A DNA stretch of 64,000 nucleotides from an uncultured bacterium (lineage in GTDB: Bacteria > Bacteroidota > Bacteroidia > Bacteroidales > Bacteroidaceae): positions 124,001 through 188,000 of the forward strand of contig CAJMQU010000002.1 in assembly GCA_905215555.1 (NCBI GenBank), written 5' to 3'. Each line of letters starts with the position of its first letter. Position 1 is the first letter of the stretch. This document shows, one piece after another, positions 1 to 7,751 of the stretch. A model generated the notes under the pieces. That model ran no database searches. It had not been told where the DNA came from and saw only the letters and a program-made list of their open reading frames with translations. A program made the translations under genes and the position numbers.

Positions 1-289
1 GCGGCTTATACTTCTTGATCAGATTGTTCTCTAACAGCAGTGCGTCTTCTTCGGTGTTTACGACGATGTAGCGTATGTCTGCGATCTTGCTGACAAGTAC
101 CCTCGTTTTGCCCGGTTCGTGCTCTTTGTTGAAATAGGAGGAAACCCTTCGCTTTAAGTTTTTAGCTTTGCCTACGTATATGATAACCCCTTCGGTATTC
201 AGATATTGATAGATACCGGGGCTTTCGGGGAGATTCAATACGATCCCTTTCAGATATTCGCTGGTTTTCAGTTCCGGGCTATTCTCCAT
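1..289 (-). CDS. uvrC: UvrABC excinuclease subunit C, N-terminal part (cut by window edge)
   Basis: Only the first 96 codons are in the window, read leftward from ATG at 289. The translation opens MENSPELKTSEYLKGIVLNL and continues with the GIY-YIG nuclease domain (PESPGIYQYL, then VIIYVGKAKNLKRRVSSYF), the signature of UvrC, which makes the 3' incision in nucleotide excision repair. An in-frame TAA lies eight codons upstream of the ATG, so the start is secure apart from non-ATG options. It follows apt by 33 bp on the same strand, so mnmG-apt-uvrC may be one transcript. The C-terminal nuclease and HhH domains lie outside the window. Confidence 0.9.
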   Translation of the reverse strand, partial: MENSPELKTSEYLKGIVLNLPESPGIYQYLNTEGVIIYVGKAKNLKRRVSSYFNKEHEPGKTRVLVSKIADIRYIVVNTEEDALLLENNLIKKYKP

Positions 290-322
290 ATATTTCTTCA
301 GTCTGTTCGATTAAGGAGTCGA

Positions 323-847
323 TTATAAAGAAAGTACCGACTGCACGTCTATATCTTTGCAGAATAGATCCTTTCCATGCAAATCTTTCAATTCGATGAT
401 GAAGTTTACATAAATCTTCTTCGGATTCATCTTCTGCACTAACTTGCAGGCTGCTTCCATTGTTCCGCCTGTGGCAAGCAAGTCATCGTGGAGCAATACA
501 ACATCATTTTCATCCAGAGCATCTTTGTGTATCTGAATGGTGTCTTTGCCATATTCCTTGTCGTAGCTTTCTTCTATTGTTTCTGCGGGAAGCTTGCCGG
601 GTTTACGGATAGGGATGAAACCTGCGCCCAGGCGGGTGGCAAGGATAGGACCCATAATGAATCCTCTTGATTCAATGCCTACGACTTTCGTGATGCCTTT
701 GTCTTTATACATCTCGTACATAGTGTCCGACAGTTCCTGCAGTCCGGCAGGGTCTTTGAACAATGTCGTTACGTCGTAGAAGAGAATTCCCGGTATAGGA
801 AAGTCGGGGATTTCCCGAATGCTTTTAGCAAGAGTTTCTTTGCTCAT
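323..847 (-). CDS. apt: Adenine phosphoribosyltransferase
   Basis: A 174-aa cytoplasmic enzyme that salvages adenine: adenine + PRPP gives AMP + PPi. The family pattern is complete: IPDFPIPGILFYDVTTL at the N-terminus, GIESRGFIMG in the middle, and the PRPP-binding loop VVLLHDDLLATGGTMEAA near residues 115-133. Length is normal for the family. The last residue of the usual VDDLLATGGT motif set is conserved, so it should be active. It lies between mnmG and uvrC on the same strand; the 56-bp gap to mnmG holds a parS-like site. Confidence 0.95.
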   Translation of the reverse strand: MSKETLAKSIREIPDFPIPGILFYDVTTLFKDPAGLQELSDTMYEMYKDKGITKVVGIESRGFIMGPILATRLGAGFIPIRKPGKLPAETIEESYDKEYGKDTIQIHKDALDENDVVLLHDDLLATGGTMEAACKLVQKMNPKKIYVNFIIELKDLHGKDLFCKDIDVQSVLSL

Positions 848-880
848 AATCAGTATTTTTAATGCGTTTATTAATTCTTT

Positions 881-896
881 TGTTTCACGTGGAACG
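881..896. other. parS-like ParB-binding site
   Basis: TGTTTCACGTGGAACG matches 15 of 16 bases of the near-universal chromosomal parS sequence (TGTTTCACGTGGAACA, the reverse complement of the B. subtilis consensus); only the last base differs. It sits in the short intergenic gap between the mnmG stop and the apt start. ParB sites of this type mark the origin-proximal centromere in many phyla, and mnmG (gidA) is often origin-linked. That it binds ParB here is inference from the match. Confidence 0.65.
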
Positions 897-903
897 TTCC
901 GTG

Positions 904-2778
904 TTATCTGCCCGAAAGTACCAGCAGGACGTTTATATCGCTTGGCGATACTCCCGGAATCCGGCTTGCCTGGGCAATTGTTTCCGGGTCAATCTTTACC
1001 AGCTTTTGTCTGGCTTCGGTGGAAAGGGACTGGATGGAATTATAATCGAACTTTCCTTTTATTTTGATGCTTTCCAGACGCGCCAGTTTGTCGGCGATGA
1101 TTCGTTCGCGTCCGATGTACCCTTCATACTTGATAAGAATTTCGGCTGCTTCAATGATCTCTTCTTTCCTCTCGGTGATCTTATCCAGTTCCCGGCGGAA
1201 GGCATCGACATGTTCAGCCATGTTCTTGATGGTGACTTGCGGACGGTTTATCAAATCTATTAATTTACATCCTTGACGCAGGGGAGTGGTGCCTAATTTC
1301 TCTAATGCTGGATTAATTAGCGCCGGTTTCATCGAATAGCTGCGGGCGAACTCTACAATGTTGTTGATGGCTTCACGTTTCCGTGTCAACAGCTCGTAAC
1401 GGTCGCTCTTGACGAGTCCGAGTTTCCACGCCTTTTCAGTAAGGCGCATATCAGCATCGTCCATACGTAATAAGATGCGGTATTCCGCACGTGAAGTAAA
1501 CATACGATACGGTTCGTCTACTCCTTTTGTGACGAGGTCGTCGATTAATACGCCGATATACGCTTCATCGCGTGCCAAAGTAAACGGCTCGCCGCCGTGG
1601 CAATTGATGTGTGCATTGATGCCGGCAATGATTCCTTGTCCGGCGGCTTCCTCGTATCCGGTGGTTCCGTTCACCTGTCCGGCAAAGAACAGATTCTTGA
1701 TTTTCTTCGTTTCCAACGTATGCTTCAGTTGGGTAGGGTCGAAGTAGTCATATTCGATGGCATAGCCCGGACGGTAGATAACCAAATCCTTGAATGCGGG
1801 GATCTTTTTTAATGCTTCGATTTGGATGTTCATCGGGAGTGAAGAAGAGAAACCGTTCAAATAAAGTTCTTGTGTGGTTTCTCCTTCAGGCTCCAGGAAG
1901 AGTTGGTGCTGTCCCTTGTCGGGGAAAGTGACGATTTTAGTCTCGATGCTGGGGCAATAGCGCGGACCGATGCTTTGGATTTGTCCGTTGAAAAGGGGAG
2001 AATCCGGCAATCCTTCGCGTAGCACACGATGTGCTTCCTCGTTCGTGAAGCAAGTCCAGCATGGAAGTTGTTTCAAGTGGCGGACGCTGGTGTCCATGAA
2101 TGAGAACTTATGGAAGTCGGATTCGCCATCTTGTATTTCCATATATTCATAATGTACGCTTCGGCCATCAATGCGAACGGGAGTTCCGGTCTTCATACGT
2201 CCGTATTCAATGCCGTGTCTTGCGATGGATTCGGTCAATTCGTACGATGCAGGTTCTGCCATGCGTCCACCGGCAAGCTGGGTACGTCCGACGTGCATTA
2301 AACCGTTCAGGAAAGTTCCGGCAGTTAATACTATGCATTTGGCGCGGAAAGTAACATCCAGCAAGGTTGTCAAGCCTACTACCTCTCCATTCTCAACGAG
2401 GATTCCACGTACGGTGTCTTGCCAGATGTGCAGGTTCGGAGTATTCTCCAGGATTTCGCGCCATGCCCAGATGAACTTGTTGCGGTCGCATTGCGCACGC
2501 GGACTCCACATGGCAGGACCTTTGGAACGGTTTAATATGCGGAACTGGATGGCGGTTTGATCGGTAACCAACCCCATGTATCCTCCTAATGCATCAATTT
2601 CGCGTACGATTTGTCCTTTGGCAATACCACCTACGGCAGGATTGCAACTCATCTGCCCTATCTTGTTCATGTCCATGGTGATAAGACAGGTCTTTGAGCC
2701 CAGATTTGCTGCGGCAGCGGCAGCCTCACAGCCGGCATGTCCGGCGCCAATCACAATAACGTCGTATTTAAACTCCAT
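904..2778 (-). CDS. mnmG: tRNA uridine-5-carboxymethylaminomethyl modification enzyme MnmG (GidA)
   Basis: A 624-aa FAD protein that works with MnmE to install the cmnm5 group on wobble uridine 34 of certain tRNAs. The N-terminal dinucleotide-binding motif VIVIGAGHAGCEAAAAAA is at residues 8-25. The family blocks MSCNPAVGGIAKGQIVREID and FFAGQVNGTTGYEEAAGQG are present, and the helical C-terminal domain ends in SRIPGVSPSDINVLLVLSG. The length is normal (about 620-630 aa). A TAACTTTG -7 box on the minus strand at 2803-2810 lies 25 bp before the ATG. apt follows 56 bp downstream. Confidence 0.97.
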   Translation of the reverse strand: MEFKYDVIVIGAGHAGCEAAAAAANLGSKTCLITMDMNKIGQMSCNPAVGGIAKGQIVREIDALGGYMGLVTDQTAIQFRILNRSKGPAMWSPRAQCDRNKFIWAWREILENTPNLHIWQDTVRGILVENGEVVGLTTLLDVTFRAKCIVLTAGTFLNGLMHVGRTQLAGGRMAEPASYELTESIARHGIEYGRMKTGTPVRIDGRSVHYEYMEIQDGESDFHKFSFMDTSVRHLKQLPCWTCFTNEEAHRVLREGLPDSPLFNGQIQSIGPRYCPSIETKIVTFPDKGQHQLFLEPEGETTQELYLNGFSSSLPMNIQIEALKKIPAFKDLVIYRPGYAIEYDYFDPTQLKHTLETKKIKNLFFAGQVNGTTGYEEAAGQGIIAGINAHINCHGGEPFTLARDEAYIGVLIDDLVTKGVDEPYRMFTSRAEYRILLRMDDADMRLTEKAWKLGLVKSDRYELLTRKREAINNIVEFARSYSMKPALINPALEKLGTTPLRQGCKLIDLINRPQVTIKNMAEHVDAFRRELDKITERKEEIIEAAEILIKYEGYIGRERIIADKLARLESIKIKGKFDYNSIQSLSTEARQKLVKIDPETIAQASRIPGVSPSDINVLLVLSGR

Positions 2779-2802
2779 TCATTCAATGTATTTAAAACCG
2801 TG

Positions 2803-2810
2803 CAAAGTTA
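2803..2810 (-). promoter_or_regulatory. Candidate -7 box for mnmG
   Basis: Read on the minus strand this is TAACTTTG, an exact match to the Bacteroides -7 consensus TAnnTTTG. It would place the transcript start near 2796, with a leader of about 18 nt before the mnmG ATG. I see no clear TTTG at -33. Confidence 0.5.
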
Positions 2811-3039
2811 CGAAAAAAACAGCTATTCCTCTATCTTTTTTGTGTATTGCCGTTTTATCCACTGTATAAATTGATATGTTTACAGACGATCAGACAGCAG
2901 AGCCGCTTCGATATGCCCTTACCGTCATTCATTTGATAGAAGCGCCTGCCCCCAATGTATTTCACCATAGGTTAATCAGAACTTTCTGAACTTATTTGTT
3001 GCTATATCTTTTCCTTTTTGTTTTCTTTGTCACATAATA

Positions 3040-4692
3040 ATGACTTATTTTATGTTTAATCGGCTGAATGATTTGTTATATGGCTTTTTGAGCATTTTGA
3101 TTCTTGTTTCCTGCAATGAGAAAAAAGTGGAAGACGGGCAACTGCTTCGTGCAGAAATCTTAATGGACTCTTCTCCCGACAGCAGCTACCGGATTCTCCA
3201 ATCCGTCTCTCTCGAAACTCTTTCCAAGTCAGAACAGATGTATTACGGATTACTTTTAGCAGAGGCGGCAGATAAAAAATATCTTTCTCTGTTGCCTTGT
3301 GACTCATTGCTAAACGAGGCTATTCGTTACTACAACGGCGGTATAAAACGTGCGAAAGCTCTGATGTATAAAGGGCGTCTGCAATCTCGGATGAAGATGC
3401 ATAAAGAGGCTATGGGTAGTTGCTTTGCAGCGTTGAGAGAACTGGGAGAAACAGATAAAGAAGAATTGCGGATAAAAGGGATGATTTATGAGGATTTGGG
3501 TAATCTGTATTCAGGTCAGGTGCTGACTGAAAAGTCGACCGAGATGTTTCAAAAAGCCGGGGATTGCTTTGCCCGTTGTGCATGCAAGGCGGGACTGGCT
3601 TCCGTAGCCAATGATATAGGGTGGAACCATTTGTTGCAGGGCAACAATCAGCTTGCTCGCGAACATATGAAAAAAGGGCTGGAGTTTGCTTTTGAGCAGA
3701 ATGACTCTGCAATTATCGCAACGATTTACCACAATCTGAGCTGCTCTTACGAAGAGATGGACTCTACGCTTTTTTATGGGAAACAATCTTTGGCTTTCAG
3801 TAAAAGATTGGCCTCAAAGGCGGCTATTGTAGTGGGATATGCATATTTGAATCAAGAACGTTCTGATTCTGCGGAATATTACTTCAGGCAAGCTTTGGGA
3901 GACACGTTGGTTGAGACAAAGGCTTTGGCTCTGTATGGCTTGAAAGATGTGATGGATGTGGAAGGAAAATACCAACAAGCATTGAGATACCTGGAAGATT
4001 ATTCGGTTGCGATGGATTCTATCTATTTTCATAAACAAAGTTCCGAAACAGAACAGAAAATTTATGAACACGAAGCAGAAATGAAACTCTATAAAGATAA
4101 GGTGGAGATGGAAAAACGACATCTTTTTCTTATTGTTCTTTGTTTGCTCGTCATTGTGTTTGCTGTTTGGTATGTTCAACGGGTGAGGCGTCGCAAACGA
4201 ATCCTGCAATTAGAGTATGAACGCGATGTGGCTTCATTAAAAGCTGATATAGCAGGACTTCAATATCATATAGCTTCATTACGTATGTTGCAAGAACAAG
4301 ACAAAGCAAAGATATCCGAAAAAGAACGTGAAATAAGAAAATTGGCCGATGAAAAGGCGGAATTATGCACCGTTATTTTCAAAAAGACGCCTATTTACAG
4401 GAAAGTAGTGCAACTGAGCCGTCAGGAAAAAACTAAGAAAAAGCAGGAGCTGCGTATTTTGCTGGAAGATGAACAAAGGCAACTTCGTCTGACTATTATG
4501 GATATATATAAAGATTATATAGCCTATTTGCGCGAAACCTATCCGAAATATACAGAAAATGACTGTATATTCTTGTGCCTTTCGCTTTGTGGTTGGGATG
4601 ATTTTACGATAGCCTTCTGTTTTGGCAATGTGAATAAACAGATTGTTGCCCAAAGAAGATATAGAATGAAGCAAAAATCTGATATCCAGTGA
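3040..4692 (+). CDS. TPR / single-TM / coiled-coil lipoprotein-like putative regulator
   Basis: A 550-aa protein of a type common in Bacteroides. The N-terminus ends in a lipobox-like LVSC (Cys about 25). Residues about 60-330 form TPR-like helical repeats. One transmembrane helix follows (HLFLIVLCLLVIVFAVWYV, about 365-383), then a basic stop-transfer patch and a long coiled coil. The last ~50 residues (ENDCIFLCLSLCGWDDFTIA, then QIVAQRRYRMKQK) resemble the degenerate helix-turn-helix at the end of such proteins. The layout suggests a periplasmic TPR sensor with a cytoplasmic DNA-binding tail, but this is inference. A lipid anchor plus an inner TM would be odd, so the leader may be uncleaved. 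An in-frame Met at codon 5 is an alternative start. The DUF3244-type gene downstream is a recurrent neighbour. Confidence 0.6.
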   Translation: MTYFMFNRLNDLLYGFLSILILVSCNEKKVEDGQLLRAEILMDSSPDSSYRILQSVSLETLSKSEQMYYGLLLAEAADKKYLSLLPCDSLLNEAIRYYNGGIKRAKALMYKGRLQSRMKMHKEAMGSCFAALRELGETDKEELRIKGMIYEDLGNLYSGQVLTEKSTEMFQKAGDCFARCACKAGLASVANDIGWNHLLQGNNQLAREHMKKGLEFAFEQNDSAIIATIYHNLSCSYEEMDSTLFYGKQSLAFSKRLASKAAIVVGYAYLNQERSDSAEYYFRQALGDTLVETKALALYGLKDVMDVEGKYQQALRYLEDYSVAMDSIYFHKQSSETEQKIYEHEAEMKLYKDKVEMEKRHLFLIVLCLLVIVFAVWYVQRVRRRKRILQLEYERDVASLKADIAGLQYHIASLRMLQEQDKAKISEKEREIRKLADEKAELCTVIFKKTPIYRKVVQLSRQEKTKKKQELRILLEDEQRQLRLTIMDIYKDYIAYLRETYPKYTENDCIFLCLSLCGWDDFTIAFCFGNVNKQIVAQRRYRMKQKSDIQ

Positions 4693-4799
4693 TTTACAAT
4701 GTTAAATGTTATAGTTGTATCTTGTAATATATTGATATGCAGATTCTTATGTAAGATGAATGTTATTGCGTTTATTCGGCATACTTGCCATTATGTGAC

Positions 4800-4807
4800 T
4801 AACTTTG
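4800..4807 (+). promoter_or_regulatory. Candidate -7 box for the small secreted protein gene
   Basis: TAACTTTG matches TAnnTTTG and lies 34 bp before the ATG at 4842. It suggests the small gene has its own promoter rather than relying on read-through from the TPR gene. No exact TTTG is seen at the -33 position. Confidence 0.45.
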
Positions 4808-4841
4808 GCGTATTATTAATCTTTTAAAATGCGCGAGATAC

Positions 4842-5210
4842 ATGAAAGCATTATCATTTGTTTTATTAGGAGGTTTCTTCCTATTACAGCCGACTGTGCT
4901 GTCTTTAAATGCATCAGCCATAGCTAATGAGATTTCATCTATCCCTACTGAGGAGAAAAAGATCAGAAAACCTGCCAATATTCATATATTGAAGGGAGAA
5001 ACGTCTACTCGTTCGATATTGTCCGTAGTTCCGGGCTATATTGAGGACAATCAACTCTACATCTGTTTTGAGACGGCTATTGAAGACGAATATTTGATAG
5101 TTAAAGATACCGAATCCGGTGAAATCGTGTATTCCGGCACTTTTACCGGCACTACGCTTGTGATAAGTTTAACTAATTTGGGAGAATCTTATACGGTGGA
5201 AATAGTATAA
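4842..5210 (+). CDS. Small secreted DUF3244-type protein
   Basis: A 122-aa protein with an N-terminal signal peptide (MKALSFVLLGGFFLLQPTVL, then SLNASA). The mature part is a short beta-rich domain: PGYIEDNQLYICFETAIEDE, then YLIVKDTESGEIVYSGTF and LGESYTVEIV, the pattern of DUF3244 proteins in Bacteroidales. No catalytic motif is visible and the function is unknown. It lies 149 bp after the TPR/TM protein, and such pairs recur, so a signalling or envelope-stress partnership is possible but unproven. Confidence 0.6.
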   Translation: MKALSFVLLGGFFLLQPTVLSLNASAIANEISSIPTEEKKIRKPANIHILKGETSTRSILSVVPGYIEDNQLYICFETAIEDEYLIVKDTESGEIVYSGTFTGTTLVISLTNLGESYTVEIV

Positions 5211-5300
5211 GAAAACATCTTTTTTATCTGTTCTTTTCGGAGAGCATCTTTCTTCCTTTTCATGTGCAATTTTCCTTTAGACAATTAAATTGTGCAATTT

Positions 5301-5345
5301 TTCACAGTGGTGGTCATATCCTTATTTATGGCCACCAACTGTGAA
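5301..5345. repeat. Imperfect 17-bp hairpin
   Basis: The arms are 5301-5317 and 5328-5345, pairing with one bulged A and one G-T pair around a 10-nt loop. No run of T follows on either strand, so it is not a standard terminator. It lies 90 bp after the DUF3244-type gene and just before a promoter-like sequence. Confidence 0.5.
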
Positions 5346-5358
5346 TCTATTCTCTTTC

Positions 5359-5510
5359 TTTGCTTCCATATAGGCTTTCCTTTACTTTTGTATTCATTGT
5401 TATGTTTCGACTACAATTGTGGAGCAAGTGCTTCATTACTGTGAAGCACCATGCCCACAGCCGTGAAGCATGTGCTCCACGGCTGTGGGCATCTGTCAAT
5501 ATTGCTTTTT
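5359..5510 (+). ncRNA. Candidate structured small RNA with its own promoter
   Basis: TTTG (5359-5362), a 20-bp gap and TACTTTTG (5383-5390) make a full Bacteroides-type promoter with expected start near 5397. The predicted transcript has two hairpins: GTGCTTCA/TGAAGCAC (5428-5435 and 5442-5449) and a 15-bp perfect stem at 5451-5465/5478-5492, extended inward by AGCA/TGCT. A third pairing, GTGGAGCA (5419-5426) with TGCTCCAC (5473-5480), competes with both. A five-T run at 5506-5510 may end it, but it is 13 nt from the stem, so termination is uncertain. No open reading frame of note lies in it. Confidence 0.4.
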
Positions 5511-5652
5511 AATGTAAGGAATATAGGAGGTAAACGAAAGAAATACAGTGCGTTATCATAAACAATCCCTATACTCCGCAAAGTCATTTTATGTACTGAA
5601 TAAGCTATGACCTGAAAGATAAGCAGGAGTATACACATGAAGTGTAGGCAAA

Positions 5653-5744
5653 TTTACTTGCACGCTACTTTTATTTACTGCCACCACCGCTCTAACCACG
5701 ATAAACAGGGAGATACAGGGCATGAGTGCAAGCGTGCAAGTAAA
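5653..5744. repeat. Perfect 14-bp inverted repeat, 64 bp apart
   Basis: TTTACTTGCACGCT at 5653-5666 is the exact reverse complement of 5731-5744. The 64 bp between contain no gene. The ends could be those of a small non-autonomous element or an operator pair; I see no flanking target-site duplication. Confidence 0.5.
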
Positions 5745-5852
5745 AGTGGACATAAAACTCTGTGTAGAGCTGAGGTGATGAAAAAGTTCTCATCTTTCTG
5801 ACCTATACGCTAAAATGGCAAGATTATTGTATTTATTGAATCAATAGCGTTA

Positions 5853-5881
5853 TTTGAAAAATGGATTTGTGGCTAACTTTG
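5853..5881 (+). promoter_or_regulatory. Promoter of the first GH2 gene
   Basis: TTTG at 5853-5856, a 17-bp spacer and TAACTTTG at 5874-5881 fit the Bacteroides -33/-7 pattern. Transcription would start near 5888, about 22 nt before the ATG. Confidence 0.6.
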
Positions 5882-5909
5882 CTTTCGAACAATTAAATAG
5901 TTAGATACC

Positions 5910-7727
5910 ATGAAAAGATTATTCGTTTCATTATTATTAGTAACGTTTTTTATTTTAGAGAGTTTGGCTCAGTGGCAACCTGTCGGTGATAGGATAAAGA
6001 CAAGTTGGGCAGAACAAATTAATCCATCTGAAGTATTGCCGGAATATCCAAGACCTATCATGCAACGCAATGATTGGAAGAACTTGAATGGCTTGTGGGA
6101 TTATGCCATTATTGATAAAGGCGGAAGCATTCCAAGCGATTTTGAAGGTAAAATACTTGTCCCGTTTGCAGTGGAGTCTTCCTTGTCCGGAGTAGGAAAA
6201 AGGGTGAGTGAGAATCAGGAACTGATTTATCAGCGGAGTTTTGAGATACCGTCGGCTTGGAAGGGTAAACAGATCCTCTTGCACTTTGGTGCTGTCGATT
6301 GGAAAACCGATGTGTGGGTGAATGATGTGAAGGTCGGAAGCCATACCGGAGGATTCACTCCGTTCTCTTTCGATATAACTCCTGCTTTAACTGCTAAGGG
6401 AAATAATCGCCTGGTAGTGAAAGTTTGGGACCCCACGGACAGAGGCCCTCAGCCCCGTGGTAAGCAGGTCAACAAACCGGCAGGCATTTGGTATACTCCT
6501 GTGACCGGAATCTGGCAAACTGTATGGTTGGAACCTGTTGCCGGAAAGCATATTGAGAATCTTCGTATCACTCCCGATATTGATCGTAACCAGCTGACTG
6601 TAAGGGCTGAACTGAACACAAACTGCGCATCCGATTTTGTGGAGGTGAATGTTTACGATGGAAATCAACTGGTGGCTACAGGTAAAAGTATCAATGGAGA
6701 GGCTGTGGAAGTAGCCATGCCTGAAGCCGTTAAGCTGTGGAGTCCTGATTCTCCTTTTCTTTATACTTTGAAGGTGACATTGAAGAGCAATGGAAAGGTT
6801 GTAGATAAAGTGGACAGTTATGCTGCCATGCGTAAATACTCTACCCGTCGGGATGCCAATGGTATTGTACGTTTGGAACTGAACAACGAGGCCTTATTCC
6901 AGTTTGGCCCTCTTGACCAAGGATGGTGGCCTGATGGCTTGTACACAGCTCCCACAGATGAGGCATTGCTGTATGACATCCGGAAGACAAAAGATTTTGG
7001 TTTCAACATGATTCGTAAACATATCAAGGTGGAACCTGCCCGTTGGTATACATATTGCGACCAGCTTGGAGTCATTGTATGGCAGGATATGCCGAGCGGA
7101 GACCGTAGTCCGCAATGGCAGATGCGCCAATATTTTGATGGTACTGAAATGAAGCGTACAGCGGAATCCGAAAATCATTATCGGAAGGAGTGGAAAGAGA
7201 TTATGGATTGTCTGTATTCTTATCCTTGCATCGGTACATGGGTTCCATTCAACGAAGCTTGGGGACAATTCAAAACGGTTGAAATAGCCGAATGGACGAA
7301 ACAATATGATCCGACTCGCTTGGTGAATCCGGCAAGTGGAGGCAACCATTATACTTGTGGTGATATGCTCGACCTTCACCATTATCCCGCTCCGGAAATG
7401 TTCTTGTATGATGCTCAGCGCGCTACGGTTTTGGGTGAGTACGGTGGCATTGGCCTCGTTTTGAAAGATCATCTTTGGGAACCGAACCGTAACTGGGGAT
7501 ACGTCCAGTTTAATTCTTCCAGAGAGGCTACGGATGAATATGTGAAGTATGCGGATATGTTGTATCAGATGATAGGCAGAGGATTCTCCGCCGCGGTTTA
7601 TACGCAGACTACCGATGTGGAAGTGGAAGTAAACGGCCTGATTACTTATGACCGCAAGGTGATTAAACTGGATGAGAAGCGCGTTAAGGAGATAAATACG
7701 CGTATTTGCAATTCATTGAAAAAATAA
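5910..7727 (+). CDS. Secreted glycoside hydrolase family 2 (short form)
   Basis: A 605-aa protein with a signal peptide ending near SLAQ (residue 20). It shows the GH2 order: a jelly-roll sugar-binding domain (about 40-205, DVWVNDVKVGSHTGGFTPFS, then PAGIWYTPVTGIWQTVWLEP), an Ig-like domain, and a TIM barrel from about residue 310. The acid/base is Glu449 in PFNEAWGQF and the nucleophile is Glu510 in VLGEYGGIG. The enzyme lacks the C-terminal domains of long LacZ-type members. Substrate (beta-galactoside, beta-glucuronide or other) cannot be told by eye. It is the first gene of the plus-strand region and lies 24 bp before the ATG of the decayed HTCS. Confidence 0.85.
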   Translation: MKRLFVSLLLVTFFILESLAQWQPVGDRIKTSWAEQINPSEVLPEYPRPIMQRNDWKNLNGLWDYAIIDKGGSIPSDFEGKILVPFAVESSLSGVGKRVSENQELIYQRSFEIPSAWKGKQILLHFGAVDWKTDVWVNDVKVGSHTGGFTPFSFDITPALTAKGNNRLVVKVWDPTDRGPQPRGKQVNKPAGIWYTPVTGIWQTVWLEPVAGKHIENLRITPDIDRNQLTVRAELNTNCASDFVEVNVYDGNQLVATGKSINGEAVEVAMPEAVKLWSPDSPFLYTLKVTLKSNGKVVDKVDSYAAMRKYSTRRDANGIVRLELNNEALFQFGPLDQGWWPDGLYTAPTDEALLYDIRKTKDFGFNMIRKHIKVEPARWYTYCDQLGVIVWQDMPSGDRSPQWQMRQYFDGTEMKRTAESENHYRKEWKEIMDCLYSYPCIGTWVPFNEAWGQFKTVEIAEWTKQYDPTRLVNPASGGNHYTCGDMLDLHHYPAPEMFLYDAQRATVLGEYGGIGLVLKDHLWEPNRNWGYVQFNSSREATDEYVKYADMLYQMIGRGFSAAVYTQTTDVEVEVNGLITYDRKVIKLDEKRVKEINTRICNSLKK

Positions 7728-7751
7728 ATTCTTGAAAAGAAGGTGGAAGTT

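Larger units (their letters stand above)
5211..5909 (+). other. 699-bp intergenic region rich in inverted repeats
   Basis: No believable coding sequence. From left to right it holds a hairpin at 5301-5345 (TTCACAGT pairing with ACTGTGAA, continuing as GGTGG/CCACC), a promoter-like TTTG-20-TACTTTTG at 5359-5390, two strong hairpins at 5428-5449 and 5451-5492, a perfect 14-bp inverted repeat at 5653-5666/5731-5744, and the promoter of the next gene at 5853-5881. Separate entries describe the main ones. Confidence 0.6.

Noticed and set aside
1480..1505. Second parS-like site inside mnmG (CACGTGAAG)
   Set aside because: Only the CACGTG core and two further bases match; the flanks do not.
5301..5345. 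Hairpin read as the terminator of the DUF3244-type gene
   Set aside because: No T-run follows on the plus strand; kept only as a repeat.
5411..5638. 75-aa open frame on the minus strand in the gap before GH2
   Set aside because: It runs through the hairpins of the candidate RNA and has no signal peptide or family; no promoter points that way.
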